From: Mycolicibacterium vaccae NBRC 14118 = CIP 105934
GTDB lineage: Bacteria > Actinomycetota > Actinomycetes > Mycobacteriales > Mycobacteriaceae
Assembly (NCBI RefSeq): GCF_001552715.1
Contig: NZ_BCRS01000008.1
Span: 1 to 64,000 of the forward strand
Length of the DNA: 64,000 nt
Direction: 5' to 3'
Below are positions 18,374 to 28,091 of the stretch, in pieces. The translations under genes were made by a program, and so were the position numbers. Positions within the stretch are counted from its first letter, which is position 1. Each line of letters opens with the position of its first letter. The notes below the pieces were generated by a model. The model had not been told where the DNA came from. It saw only the letters and a list, made by a program, of their open reading frames with translations, and searched no databases.

Positions 18374-19210
18374 GTGGGCCGGGTGACGGCGCGCCGCCGG
18401 GTGCACCACGTGACGACGGCCGACGTCGTCGCGCGGCCTGAGACTCTGGTGGTCGAGGAGCCGCTGGAGATCCGGGTCGACGGCAAGCCGATCACCGTCA
18501 CGATGCGCACCCCGGGCTCGGATGTCGAACTCGCGCAGGGATTCCTGCTCACCGAGGGCATCGTCGGCGGCCGCGACGACATCCTGTCGGTGCGCTACTG
18601 CCGCGGCGCCACCGAGGACAGTTCCGGCTACTCGCAGAACACCTACAACGTCCTGGACGTCACTCTGGCGCCCGGGGTCCCCGCCCCGGATGTGGATCCC
18701 ACTCGGAACTTCTACACGACCTCGTCGTGCGGGGTGTGCGGCAAGGCCTCACTCGACGCGGTGCGACTGATCAGCAAGCACGCTCCCGGTGACGACCCGG
18801 CGACCGTCAGCGCCGAAACCCTGGCGGGGATGCCGGGCAAGCTGCGCGGCGAACAGAAGGTGTTCGCCGCCACCGGAGGCCTGCACGGCGCGGCGCTGTT
18901 CGGCACCGACGGCACCGTGCTCGTGGTGCGTGAGGACATCGGCCGGCACAACGCCGTCGACAAGGTGGTGGGATGGGCGCTGGAGAACCGGCGGATCCCG
19001 CTGAGCGACACCGTGCTGCTGGTCAGCGGGCGGGCCTCGTTCGAGCTGACCCAGAAGGCCGTGATGGCGGGCATCCCGGTGCTGGCCGCGGTGTCGGCGC
19101 CGTCCTCGCTGGCGGTCGACCTGGCCGGCCAGTCCGGGCTCACGCTGGTCGCTTTCCTGCGCGGCGACTCGATGAACGTCTACACGCGCCCGGACCGCGT
19201 CACCAACTGA
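18374..19210 (+). CDS. fdhD: Formate dehydrogenase accessory sulfurtransferase FdhD
   Basis: A 278-residue FdhD protein. The hallmark [12 protein letters not shown] holds the CxxC pair (around residue 117) that relays sulfur from a cysteine desulfurase to the molybdenum cofactor. [26 protein letters not shown] and [27 protein letters not shown] blocks are also conserved family features. The GTG start abuts the TAA of the upstream oxidoreductase with no gap, so the two are co-translated. It acts in the cytoplasm on the neighbouring enzyme. Confidence 0.95.
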   Translation: MGRVTARRRVHHVTTADVVARPETLVVEEPLEIRVDGKPITVTMRTPGSDVELAQGFLLTEGIVGGRDDILSVRYCRGATEDSSGYSQNTYNVLDVTLAPGVPAPDVDPTRNFYTTSSCGVCGKASLDAVRLISKHAPGDDPATVSAETLAGMPGKLRGEQKVFAATGGLHGAALFGTDGTVLVVREDIGRHNAVDKVVGWALENRRIPLSDTVLLVSGRASFELTQKAVMAGIPVLAAVSAPSSLAVDLAGQSGLTLVAFLRGDSMNVYTRPDRVTN

Positions 19211-19288
19211 CCGGCCTGTCGCAGATCTCCACGGTTTCTCCACCAAACCTTCAAGCGGGCCGACCGCGGCGGCGGCGACCATCGACGC

Positions 19289-20605
19289 ATGCCGGAAATC
19301 CTCATCGCGTCCTGCCCGTTTGTCGGGCATCTGTCGCCGCTGCTGAACGTGGCGCGCGGTCTCGTCGCCCGCGGTGACCGCGTCACAGTCCTGACCAGCG
19401 CCCGGCACGCCGACCAGGTCAGAGCGGTCGGAGCCAGAGCCTGCCCGTTGCCCCGGGCCGCCGACCTCATCGACGACTCGGCGCTCGACGACGACCTGCC
19501 CGGCCGCGCGCAGACCTCCGGCCTCGGACGGCTCAACTTCGACATCGAACACATCTTCGTCCGGCCGCTGCCCCATCAGTTCAGCGCGCTGCAGGAACTG
19601 TTGGCGACCGACCGCTACGACGCCGTGATCGCCGACGCGCTGTTCCTCGGCACCCTGCCGATGCTGCTCGACGCCGGCGCCGCGCGTCCGCCGATCCTGT
19701 CCTACTCCCCGACGCCGCTGTTCCTCACCAGCCGCGACACCGCACCCGCCGGACCGGGCATCACGCCGATGCGCGGTGTGCTGGGCAGGGTCCGCAACCG
19801 GATCCTGACCCTCGTCACGCAGAATTTGTCGCTGCGCCCCGCCCACCAGTCGGTCGACCGGATGCTCGGCGCCATGGGCCTGCCCGAGCTGCCGGTGTTC
19901 GTCCTGGACAGCCTTACGCTGGCCGACCGGGTGATCGTGCCGACGATCCCCGAGTTCGAGTACCGGCGCAGCGACCTGCCCTCCCACGTCCGGTTCGTCG
20001 GCGCGGTCACCCCGTCGCCGGCTGACAACTTCACCCCGCCGCTGTGGTGGGATCAGCTGAACAGCGGGCGGCCCGTCGTGCATGTCACGCAGGGCACCGT
20101 CGACAACGCCGACCTGACCCGGCTGATCGAGCCGACGGTCGAGGCGCTGGCCGGTGAGGACGTCACCGTGGTGGTGTCGACGGGTGGACGGCCGGTCTCC
20201 GAACTGCGATCCCCGCTGCCGCCCAACACCTATGCGTGCGAGTACTTCCCGCACGACGTGCTGCTGCCGCGCGTGGACGTGATGGTCACCAACGGCGGCT
20301 ACGGCGCCGTACAGCGCGCGTTGGCTGCCGGGGTGCCGATCGTGGCCGCCGGCAGGACCGAGGACAAACCCGAAGTCGCCGCCCGCGTCCAGCACTTCGG
20401 CGTGGGGATCGATCTGCGCACCGGGACACCGACGGCGACCGAGGTGGGTCGCGCTGTGCGGGACGTGCTGCGAAACCCTACTTATCGGATGCAGGCCCGC
20501 CGGCTGCAGAGCGCCTACGCCGCCCGCGACGGCGTCACCGAGATCGCCGCGCTCATCGACGAGGTGATCGGCACCCGGGCGCCGGCGCTGCCGGAAATGC
20601 ACTGA
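19289..20605 (+). CDS. Glycosyltransferase, UGT/MGT-like (GT1 family)
   Basis: A 438-residue GT-B-fold glycosyltransferase. The N-terminal acceptor domain starts with PEILIASCPFVGHLSPLLNVARGL (His near residue 14 in the catalytic position). The C-terminal donor domain has VHVTQGTVDN, the sugar-nucleotide loop FPHDVLLPRVDVMVTNGGYGAVQRALAAGVPIV and a final RTEDKPEVAARV. Family members glycosylate small hydrophobic acceptors such as macrolides, flavonoids or sterols. The natural acceptor is unknown. It stands alone, 78 bases after fdhD, and ends in a strong terminator that contains its stop codon. Confidence 0.9.
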   Translation: MPEILIASCPFVGHLSPLLNVARGLVARGDRVTVLTSARHADQVRAVGARACPLPRAADLIDDSALDDDLPGRAQTSGLGRLNFDIEHIFVRPLPHQFSALQELLATDRYDAVIADALFLGTLPMLLDAGAARPPILSYSPTPLFLTSRDTAPAGPGITPMRGVLGRVRNRILTLVTQNLSLRPAHQSVDRMLGAMGLPELPVFVLDSLTLADRVIVPTIPEFEYRRSDLPSHVRFVGAVTPSPADNFTPPLWWDQLNSGRPVVHVTQGTVDNADLTRLIEPTVEALAGEDVTVVVSTGGRPVSELRSPLPPNTYACEYFPHDVLLPRVDVMVTNGGYGAVQRALAAGVPIVAAGRTEDKPEVAARVQHFGVGIDLRTGTPTATEVGRAVRDVLRNPTYRMQARRLQSAYAARDGVTEIAALIDEVIGTRAPALPEMH

Positions 20606-20643
20606 GGGCTGCCCGCTCTCATCACGGACAGCCCTCAGTGCAT
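20597..20643. terminator. Bidirectional terminator, 15-bp perfect stem
   Basis: Arms ATGCACTGAGGGCTG (20597-20611) and its exact complement at 20629-20643 enclose a 17-base loop. The left arm carries the last codons and TGA of the glycosyltransferase. It separates two convergent genes and should act on both; there is no long T run, as is common in mycobacteria. Confidence 0.85.
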
Positions 20644-20651
20644 TCTCGGTC

Positions 20652-21932
<1,281 letters not shown>

Positions 21933-22336
21933 TGTGCTGTGGGCCTACTTCCTGTCGCCGTCGATATCCGGTCGTTTCGGTGTGCTGCACCGGGACCGTC
22001 GGGTGTATCCCCGACGCTACCCGCAGTTTCCGTCGCTGTGCGACCGATAAAGCCGAATCGCGTCGGTGGTATTCACGTGTGGTTGCGTCAACATATCGCC
22101 TGAGCCGTCCACGACGGTCGCGCAACCCGCCACCGTGTCTCTGGCGTGTCGCCGCCGTTACCCGACCGAGAGTACCTGCCAGACCGGAAGGCCACCGGGC
22201 GACCTCTTGACCTGGGATGGGATACCGAACGGAACGGACGCAGCCACGCGATGTCCGGGCGAGCTGTCATCGGCACTTTTGCTGAACGGGATCGTCGGCG
22301 CTGGTGGATCCACCGCCGCGGTGAACGGGCGGGGCG
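21933..22336. other. 404-bp intergenic region upstream of clpX
   Basis: No ORF here has convincing codon use; the frames that span it on both strands run into unrelated genes. It must contain the clpX promoter. AT-richer sequence at 22050-22100 (ATTCACGTGTGG, GTCAACATATCG) is a possible promoter zone. No recognised regulator box was found. Confidence 0.4.
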
Positions 22337-22648
22337 TCAGCGGGGTCCGAGCCCCCCGGGACCCATCGGACCGGGACCTACCGGTCCGGGGCCTACCGGT
22401 CCCGGCCCGACCGGACCGACCACTCCGCCGACCCCGATCGGACCGGCGGGCCCGACGACCGGGTTCGGCGGGTTCACGTACACGTTGACCGCGACGCACG
22501 TCGCCGTGACGGTGTCCCAGTACGTTCCGGCCGGGCACACCGGCTCCTGGGCCTGTGCGACCGCGGCCGTCGTGGTCTGGATCAGCACCCCGGCGACCGC
22601 CGCCGCCAGCGCGGCCAGCGTCATGCGCGACCCGATTCGCTGCGACAT
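22337..22648 (-). CDS. Small secreted protein with Gly-Pro-Val repeats
   Basis: A 103-residue protein. ATG 22648 is chosen because an AAGGGG site lies 6 bases upstream; a GTG two codons earlier is possible. A signal peptide (basic start, MTLAALAAAVAGVLI core, cleavage likely after AQA) leads to a short domain with two cysteines (VCPAGTYWDTVTATCVAV). The C-terminal half is almost only Gly, Pro and Val in GPVGP/GPGPV units, collagen-like in composition. Such short secreted proteins are common in mycobacteria and uncharacterised. It diverges from the PPOX-type gene. No function can be assigned. Confidence 0.75.
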   Translation of the reverse strand: MSQRIGSRMTLAALAAAVAGVLIQTTTAAVAQAQEPVCPAGTYWDTVTATCVAVNVYVNPPNPVVGPAGPIGVGGVVGPVGPGPVGPGPVGPGPMGPGGLGPR

Positions 22649-22785
22649 TGACACCCCTTACGTCAGGACGCGCGAAGGCGTCGTATTTACGTATGCGTTG
22701 ATTTATCAGGGTGACACAGGCGGACGTTACGGCGATGCCTTTCCAGTCGCCCCGAACACCCTGTCTCCGCACGTACCCTGCGGGC

Positions 22786-23229
22786 ATGACCTCGCTTCAG
22801 GACGCGTTCGCGCTGGCCCGCGACGACAACGGTTTGGCGGTGGTGGCGACGCTGCGCGCGGACCAGACGATCCAGGCTTCCCTGATCAACGCGGGCCCGC
22901 TCCCGCACCCGGCCACGGACGAACAGGTGCTGGGCTTCGTCACCTACGGGCGGGTCAAGCTGGCCAACCTGCGGGCCCGGCCGCAGATCGCGGTGACGTT
23001 CCGGCGGGGCTGGCACTGGGCCACCGTCGAGGGCACCGCCGAACTGGCCGGCCCGGACGATCCGCAGCCATGGCTGGGGACCGGCGACACCCTCCCCCGA
23101 CTGCTGCGGGACATCTTCACCGCTGCGGGCGGGACCCACGACGACTGGGACGCCTACGACCGCACGATGCGCGAGCAGCGTCGAACGGCTGTGCTCGTCA
23201 CACCGACGCGGATCTACGGCAACAGCTGA
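22786..23229 (+). CDS. PPOX-class F420/flavin-dependent oxidoreductase
   Basis: A 147-residue split-barrel protein of the pyridoxamine-oxidase-like superfamily, the TIGR03618-type F420-binding class. Typical elements are NGLAVVATLRADQTIQASLINAG near the N-terminus, VKLANLRARPQIAVTFRRG (the R-x-x-N/R-P region binding the cofactor phosphate) and the ending RTAVLVTPTRIYG. It starts at ATG 22786 rather than at an in-frame ATG 25 codons upstream, which overlies the promoter. The substrate is unknown. It converges on clpP2 with a hairpin between. Confidence 0.85.
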   Translation: MTSLQDAFALARDDNGLAVVATLRADQTIQASLINAGPLPHPATDEQVLGFVTYGRVKLANLRARPQIAVTFRRGWHWATVEGTAELAGPDDPQPWLGTGDTLPRLLRDIFTAAGGTHDDWDAYDRTMREQRRTAVLVTPTRIYGNS

Positions 23230-23248
23230 GACGTAGGCCAGAAACACC

Positions 23249-23297
23249 GCAGCGCGTGCTGCGCCGCCTCTTTCGAGGCGCGCACCACGCGCTGCGA
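23249..23297. terminator. Nested hairpin between convergent genes
   Basis: CGCAGCGCGTG (23249-23259) pairs perfectly with CACGCGCTGCG (23287-23297); inside, CGCCTC and GAGGCG form a second stem around TTTC. It lies between the PPOX-type stop and the clpP2 stop and can terminate either strand. Confidence 0.75.
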
Positions 23298-23319
23298 TCA
23301 GGTACTACCTGGAGAACGC

Positions 23320-23991
23320 TCAGCCCTTCTGGGCCGACAGCTTGCGGTACTCCAGCACCGTGTCGATGATCCCGTATTCCTTGGCCGCCTCGGCGGTCAG
23401 GATCTTGTCGCGATCGGTGTCCTTGCGGATGACGCTCGGCTCCTTGCCGGTGTGCCGCGCGAGGGTCTCCTCCATCAGCGTGCGCATCCGCTCGATCTCG
23501 GCGGCCTGGATCTCCAGGTCGGAGAACTGACCCTGGATGACGCCGCCCAGCGAAGGCTGGTGGATCAGCACACGAGCATTGGGCAGGGCCATCCGCTTGC
23601 CGGGGGTGCCGGCGGCCAGCAGCACCGCGGCGGCCGACGCGGCCTGACCCAGGCACACGGTCTGGATGTCGGCACGCACGTACTGCATGGTGTCGTAGAT
23701 CGCCATCAGGCTGGTGAACGAGCCGCCGGGCGAGTTGATGTACATGGTGATGTCGCGGTCGGGATCCAGCGACTCCAGGACCAGCAGCTGGGCCATGATG
23801 TCGTTGGCCGACGCGTCATCCACCTGCACGCCGAGGAAGATGATGCGCTCCTCGAACAGCTTGTTGTACGGGTTGGACTCCTTGACGCCGAAGCTCGAAT
23901 GCTCGATGAACGACGGCAGGATGTAGCGGGCCTGCGGCTGCACGCGGGGATCCAGGGACGGGTGGATAGACGAATGGATGTTGTCGGTCAT
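23320..23991 (-). CDS. clpP2: ATP-dependent Clp protease proteolytic subunit 2
   Basis: A 223-residue serine protease. The nucleophile serine sits in [11 protein letters not shown] and the histidine in [12 protein letters not shown], with the aspartate in the final third. The N-terminus ([23 protein letters not shown]) matches mycobacterial ClpP2 rather than ClpP1. In mycobacteria ClpP1 and ClpP2 form a mixed two-ring protease with ClpX or ClpC1. The ATG overlaps the clpP1 stop by 4 bases, so the two are translationally coupled, consistent with equal stoichiometry. Confidence 0.97.
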   Translation of the reverse strand: MTDNIHSSIHPSLDPRVQPQARYILPSFIEHSSFGVKESNPYNKLFEERIIFLGVQVDDASANDIMAQLLVLESLDPDRDITMYINSPGGSFTSLMAIYDTMQYVRADIQTVCLGQAASAAAVLLAAGTPGKRMALPNARVLIHQPSLGGVIQGQFSDLEIQAAEIERMRTLMEETLARHTGKEPSVIRKDTDRDKILTAEAAKEYGIIDTVLEYRKLSAQKG

Positions 23992-24599
23992 TTGTCGATT
24001 CCTGCTCCCGGTCCGTCGCCGTTGATTGTCACGCTGGTGATGATGTGATCGACGAATCCGTACTCGAGGGCTTCCTGAGCGGTGAACCAGCGGTCGCGGT
24101 CGGAGTCGGCCTCGATGCGCTCGATGCTCTGTCCGGTGAACTCGGCGTTCAGCCGGAACATCTCCTTCTTGATGCTGGCGAACTGCTCGGCCTGGATCGC
24201 GATGTCCGCCGCGCCGCCGGTGATCCCGCCGAGCGGCTGGTGCATGAGGATGCGGGCGTGCGGCAGCGCGTAGCGCTTGCCCTTGGTGCCCGCGGCGAGC
24301 AGGAACTCACCCATCGAGGCGGCCATCCCCATCGCGTAGGTGGCGACGTCGCACGGAGCCAGCACCATCGTGTCGTAGATCGCCATGCCGGCGCTGATGG
24401 AGCCGCCGGGCGAGTTGATGTAGAGGTGGATGTCCTTGGTCGGATCCTCGGCCGACAGCAGAAGGATCTGCGCGCAGAGCCGATTGGCGATGTCATCGTC
24501 GACCTGAGAACCAAGGAAGATGATGCGCTCGGCCAGCAACCGCTCATACACCGAGTCGACAAGGTTGAGGCCCGATGAGGCGCCACGCATGTCAGTCAC
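23988..24599 (-). CDS. clpP1: ATP-dependent Clp protease proteolytic subunit 1
   Basis: A 203-residue ClpP with nucleophile [11 protein letters not shown] and [11 protein letters not shown] histidine motif. GTG 24599 is preferred: it gives the [13 protein letters not shown] start found in ClpP1 orthologues and has an AGCAGG site upstream. The frame extends to 24659, and ATG 24590 is a shorter alternative. It is the first gene of the clpP1-clpP2 pair and lies 115 bases downstream of tig on the same strand, with a hairpin in between. It forms the mixed ClpP1P2 core. Confidence 0.96.
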   Translation of the reverse strand: MTDMRGASSGLNLVDSVYERLLAERIIFLGSQVDDDIANRLCAQILLLSAEDPTKDIHLYINSPGGSISAGMAIYDTMVLAPCDVATYAMGMAASMGEFLLAAGTKGKRYALPHARILMHQPLGGITGGAADIAIQAEQFASIKKEMFRLNAEFTGQSIERIEADSDRDRWFTAQEALEYGFVDHIITSVTINGDGPGAGIDK

Positions 24600-24668
24600 G
24601 ACTGGATACCTGCTTTCTTTGTGTACTTCCGACGCGGTGACCGGTCTTACGAATGACACTAACGAACC

Positions 24669-24698
24669 CGCGCCGCCGGGGAGTCCCCAGACGGCGCG
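24669..24698 (-). terminator. Hairpin between tig and clpP1
   Basis: CGCGCCG (24669-24675) pairs with CGGCGCG (24692-24698), with an inner GGGGA/TCCCC stem at 24678-24688. It follows the tig stop on the minus strand and precedes clpP1, so it probably separates the two transcription units or attenuates read-through. Confidence 0.6.
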
Positions 24699-24713
24699 CG
24701 TTCGCTTACAGCA

Positions 24714-26144
24714 TCACTTCGTGTCGTCGGCCTGCTCATCGGAATCGGGCTGCTCGTCGGAAACGTCGGCCGCGTCGGACTCGGCGTCCGCGCTGTCGGC
24801 ATCGCCGGCCCCGGCCTGCTCACCGGAGGGTCCGAAGAACTCGGCGGTGTCGATCTCGTTGCCGTCGGTGTCGGTGACGGTCGCGCCGTGGACGACCGCC
24901 GCGACGGTCAGGCCGCGGCGAACGTCGGCGAACATCGCGGGCAGCTGGTTGTTCTGCTGCAGCATCTGCAGCAGCTGCTGGGGCTCCAGGCCGTACTGGC
25001 GCGACATCAGCACCAGCCGCTCGGTCAGGTCGTTCTGACCGACCTGGACGTCCAGCTTGTCGGCGATGGCGTCCATCAACAGCTGGGTCTTGATCGCCTT
25101 CTCGGCGTTGGCGCGGTTGTCGGCGTCGAACTCCTCGCGGCTGCTGCCCTGCTCCTTGAGGGTCTCCGCGAACTTGTCCTCGTCGTGGTCGAGGCCGTGG
25201 ATCGCGTTGTGCAGCGTGTCGTCGATCTGGGCCTGCACGACGGCCTCGGGCAGCGGGATCTCGGTCTGCTCGAGCAGTACCTCGATCGCCTTGTCGCGGA
25301 TCGCCTCGGCCTGCTGGACCCGCTTGATCCGGCTGACCTTCTCCTTCAGATCGGCGCGCAGCTCGTCGACGGTGTCGAATTCGCTTGCCAGCTGGGCGAA
25401 GTCGTCATCAACCTCGGGCAGCTCGCGCACCTTCACCGACTTGACGGTGACGGTGACCTCGGCCTCCTGGCCGGCGTGCTCACCGGCGACCAGCGTGGTG
25501 GTGAAGGTCTTGGACTCGTCGACCTTGAGGCCGATGATCGCCTCGTCGAGGCCCTCGATCAGCTGCCCGGAGCCGACCTCGTGGGACAGCCCCTCGGTCT
25601 GGGCCTCGGGCACGTCGTTGCCGTCGACAGTGGCCGACAGGTCGATGGAGACGAAGTCACCGTTCTCGGCGGGCCGGTCGACACCGGTGAGGGTGCCGAA
25701 GCGCTGCCGCAGCGACTCGATCTCGGCGTCGACGTCCTCGTCGGAGACGCTGATCGGGTCGACGGTGATCTTGAGGGCTTCCAGGTCGGGCAGCTCGATC
25801 TCGGGCCGGATGTCGACCTCGGCGGTGAAGACCAGCTCCTCGTTGTCCTCGAGCTTGGTCACCTCGATCTCGGGCTGGCCGATCGGCTGCAGCGACTCAG
25901 CGGTGATGGCCTCGCTGTAGCGGGCCGGCAGCGCGTCGTTGACGACCTGCTCGAGCACGGCACCGCGACCGACGCGGGCCTCCAGCAGCTTGCGCGGGGC
26001 CTTGCCGGGACGGAACCCGGGCAGCCGGACCTGCTTGGCCAGCTGCTTGAACGCGCGGTCGATGTCCGGTTCGAGCTCAGTGAAGGGCACCTCCACGTTG
26101 ATGCGAACCCGGGTGGGGCTCAACTTCTCGACGGTGCTCTTCAC
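24714..26144 (-). CDS. tig: Trigger factor
   Basis: A 476-residue ribosome-associated chaperone and prolyl isomerase. Order of domains: N-terminal ribosome-binding domain with the signature loop [19 protein letters not shown] (residues about 42-60), an FKBP-type PPIase domain (about 150-240, [15 protein letters not shown]), and the helical C-terminal chaperone arms. The tail after residue 430 is a low-complexity Asp/Glu/Ala/Ser stretch, as in other mycobacteria. It stands next to clpP1P2, a common arrangement that links folding and degradation. Start ATG 26144 behind GGAG. Confidence 0.97.
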   Translation of the reverse strand: MKSTVEKLSPTRVRINVEVPFTELEPDIDRAFKQLAKQVRLPGFRPGKAPRKLLEARVGRGAVLEQVVNDALPARYSEAITAESLQPIGQPEIEVTKLEDNEELVFTAEVDIRPEIELPDLEALKITVDPISVSDEDVDAEIESLRQRFGTLTGVDRPAENGDFVSIDLSATVDGNDVPEAQTEGLSHEVGSGQLIEGLDEAIIGLKVDESKTFTTTLVAGEHAGQEAEVTVTVKSVKVRELPEVDDDFAQLASEFDTVDELRADLKEKVSRIKRVQQAEAIRDKAIEVLLEQTEIPLPEAVVQAQIDDTLHNAIHGLDHDEDKFAETLKEQGSSREEFDADNRANAEKAIKTQLLMDAIADKLDVQVGQNDLTERLVLMSRQYGLEPQQLLQMLQQNNQLPAMFADVRRGLTVAAVVHGATVTDTDGNEIDTAEFFGPSGEQAGAGDADSADAESDAADVSDEQPDSDEQADDTK

Positions 26145-26192
26145 GATTGGTGCTCCTCTATTACGTCTGACTCGGTGGATGGGTGTTGCCGG

Positions 26193-26266
26193 TCGGGGTG
26201 ACAGGATTTGAACCTGCGGCCTTCCGCTCCCAAAGCGGATGCGCTACCAAGCTGCGCTACACCCCG
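26193..26266 (-). tRNA. tRNA-Pro (anticodon TGG)
   Basis: Read on the minus strand it folds into a complete 74-base cloverleaf: acceptor CGGGGTG/CACCCCG, anticodon stem TCCGC/GCGGA with loop TTTGGGA (anticodon TGG, proline), T-arm GCAGG-TTCAAAT-CCTGT and discriminator A. CCA is not encoded. It lies just upstream of tig on the same strand. Confidence 0.97.
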
Positions 26267-26401
26267 GTCGCTGCTGCGCACGCTCGCGCGCAGCATCAGA
26301 CCACCGGCGATCCTACGTCCTGGCCACGCCGAAGCCTCAATTGGATTTGAGTTAGGCGGACCCGTTACCATCTGCCGGTACTGTCACGAAGTGCAGCACA
26401 C

Positions 26402-26475
26402 GCGGGCGTAGCTCAATGGTAGAGCCCTAGTCTTCCAAACTAGCTACGCGGGTTCGATTCCCGTCGCCCGCTCCA
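26402..26475 (+). tRNA. tRNA-Gly (anticodon TCC)
   Basis: A complete cloverleaf: acceptor GCGGGCG/CGCCCGC, anticodon stem CTAGT/ACTAG with loop CTTCCAA (anticodon TCC, glycine), T-arm CGGGT-TCGATTC-CCGTC-like, discriminator T and an encoded CCA at 26473-26475. A strong intrinsic terminator follows at once. It is divergent from tRNA-Pro. Confidence 0.97.
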
Positions 26476-26502
26476 AAACCGCCCCGTCTCGGGGCGGTTT
26501 TT
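26475..26502 (+). terminator. Intrinsic terminator of tRNA-Gly
   Basis: AAAACCGCCCCG pairs perfectly with CGGGGCGGTTTT around a TCT loop, followed by more T. This is the only classical GC stem plus T-run terminator seen in the window. Confidence 0.95.
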
Positions 26503-26529
26503 GCTGTTCACGGGGTGTTGCGGGCCTGG

Positions 26530-27453
26530 CTACGCGGGCTCAAGGGACCGCGGCGCCAGCACCCTGTGCAGGAAGGCGACCTGGTCCCGGACGACGCGCG
26601 GGTACCAGGGCTCCCCGGGATAGACGTCGAAGTGGTCGCAGGGGTAGTGATGCACCGTCGCCCGCATACGCGTCGCCGCCGCGGTGGCCGCGGCGGGTGG
26701 AGCGGTCCGGTCCAGGTCTGCGATCTGCACGAGCGCCGGACAGCCGACGCGCACAGCACTCGCGATCGGCCGGTACGCCCCCATCGCCAGCACCACCCGG
26801 GAGGCGAACTCGTTGCGCCAGGTGGGGCCGGCGATACCGCGCATCCCCTCGGCGGCCCCTTCGGCGGTCAAGCCGGCCAGCTCGCCAGGAGCGGCCACGA
26901 TCGGAATGAGCACCGGCGGACGGCGCAACATCGCCGCCACGACGTCGCGCGCCCCCTGGGCCATTACCTTCATGACGTACCGGGGTCCGAGTGTGCGCAG
27001 CATGTGCGCCACCACGGGCAGTCCGTCCGCCGCCGGCGTCAGCGAGATGACGCCGGCCAGTTGTGCGTCCTCTGCCGCCACCCGGATCACATGTCCACCG
27101 GACAGCGACACGCCCCACGCGACGATCCGTGCCGCGTCCACGCCGGGGAGCTCACGGGCATAGGCGATCACCGCGTGGTAGTCGGTGACCTGACGGGACA
27201 ACGAGACCAGTTGCCTTGGCTGTCCGGAGGATTGGGCGAAGTGCCGGTAGTCGAAGGTCACCACCTCGGCGCCGGCTCCGGCCAGCGCCTCGGCGAAGTC
27301 GAACAGCCCGCTGTCCTGGGTGGCACCGAAACCGTGCGCCATGACGACGCAGGGACGCCCCGCCGGCCCGGTCAACGCGTCCGTTGTCGCTGCGAAGCGC
27401 CGCGCCGAAATGGCTTCTCCCGCAACCGGGATCGGCATCAGGTCGATCGTCAC
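26530..27453 (-). CDS. Alpha/beta hydrolase
   Basis: A 307-residue alpha/beta-hydrolase-fold protein. The oxyanion region VVMAHGFGATQDSGLFDFAEAL and nucleophile elbow GVSLSGG (Ser in VSLSG) are clear; a late aspartate (IADLDRTAPP) and histidine (CDHFDVYPGEPW) complete the triad. The GTG start overlaps the TetR stop (GTGA), and a GGAGAGG site lies within the end of that gene. It is the third gene of an FMO-TetR-hydrolase operon. That pairing suggests ester or lactone hydrolysis after oxygenation of a ketone; this is an inference. Confidence 0.88.
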   Translation of the reverse strand: MTIDLMPIPVAGEAISARRFAATTDALTGPAGRPCVVMAHGFGATQDSGLFDFAEALAGAGAEVVTFDYRHFAQSSGQPRQLVSLSRQVTDYHAVIAYARELPGVDAARIVAWGVSLSGGHVIRVAAEDAQLAGVISLTPAADGLPVVAHMLRTLGPRYVMKVMAQGARDVVAAMLRRPPVLIPIVAAPGELAGLTAEGAAEGMRGIAGPTWRNEFASRVVLAMGAYRPIASAVRVGCPALVQIADLDRTAPPAAATAAATRMRATVHHYPCDHFDVYPGEPWYPRVVRDQVAFLHRVLAPRSLEPA

Positions 27454-28091
27454 TGGGCAACCTCTCCGAAAAGCGCTGTGTGCCAGACGTGAATGACCGC
27501 CGCACGGAGCGGGCCGACGGCCTCGAGTCCCTCCTCGGACCGGACGTAGCGGTCCAGGACCCGTTCGTTCATCGAAATCAGAGCGTGCGCGAGCGCCCTG
27601 GCGTCGGGAATGCCGATGGTGGGCTGGGCGGTGATGTAGGCACACGAGAAGTCCTCATAGCGCTGTAACCAGCTGTCCCAGACCGCTTTTGCTTCTGGAT
27701 CGGTGTCGCGCGCGTCGAGCATCGCGCGGAACAGGGTGCGATGGGTGAGCCACGATTCGAAGGTGCGCGCCATCGCGTCGGCGACGATCGCGCGCGGATC
27801 ACCGCCGCCGGCCAGTGACCCTTCGATGGTGAAGACGTCGTCGTGGAAGATGCGGGTCAGCAGCTCGGTCACGACCTCGTGCTTGCCGGCGAAGTAGAAA
27901 TAGAACGCCGGCCGCTTCAGCCCCGCCGCCTGCGCCACGTCCGCGACGCTGATCTCGGCCAGCGAACGGGTCTGCAGCTGCTCCTCGAACGCCTCCAGAA
28001 TCCGCGCCCTGCTCTCGTCGCCGCGCGGTTGCGGCCGGCGCGCGTTACGCCGGGGGGTGTGCGCCGACTCAGGCGGCACCAGCAGCCTCAC
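27450..28091 (-). CDS. TetR-family transcriptional regulator
   Basis: About 213 residues. The N-terminal helix-turn-helix is clear: RARILEAFEEQLQTRSLAEI, then SVADVAQAAGLKRPAFYFYF and GKHEVV. The rest is the helical ligand domain. The start is uncertain: GTG 28091 overlaps the end of the FMO gene by 23 bases, GTG 28079 is shorter, and the frame is open to 28157. Its position between the FMO and hydrolase genes suggests it regulates this operon, probably at the TGACA-AG-TGTCA palindrome upstream of the FMO gene. Confidence 0.9.
   Translation of the reverse strand: MRLLVPPESAHTPRRNARRPQPRGDESRARILEAFEEQLQTRSLAEISVADVAQAAGLKRPAFYFYFAGKHEVVTELLTRIFHDDVFTIEGSLAGGGDPRAIVADAMARTFESWLTHRTLFRAMLDARDTDPEAKAVWDSWLQRYEDFSCAYITAQPTIGIPDARALAHALISMNERVLDRYVRSEEGLEAVGPLRAAVIHVWHTALFGEVAQ

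Noticed and set aside
22146..23369. A 407-codon plus-strand ORF with collagen-like GPTGPGPTGP
   Set aside because: The opposite strand has a signal peptide, ribosome site and the same repeat in a sensible frame; the plus reading also runs through the PPOX gene in another frame.
24600..24660. ClgR-type box upstream of clpP1
   Set aside because: I looked for the GC-rich dyad expected of ClgR sites and found only the tig terminator-like hairpin; nothing convincing enough to annotate.
26267..26401. A small ORF between the two tRNAs
   Set aside because: No ribosome site or codon bias; the region must contain the divergent tRNA promoters.
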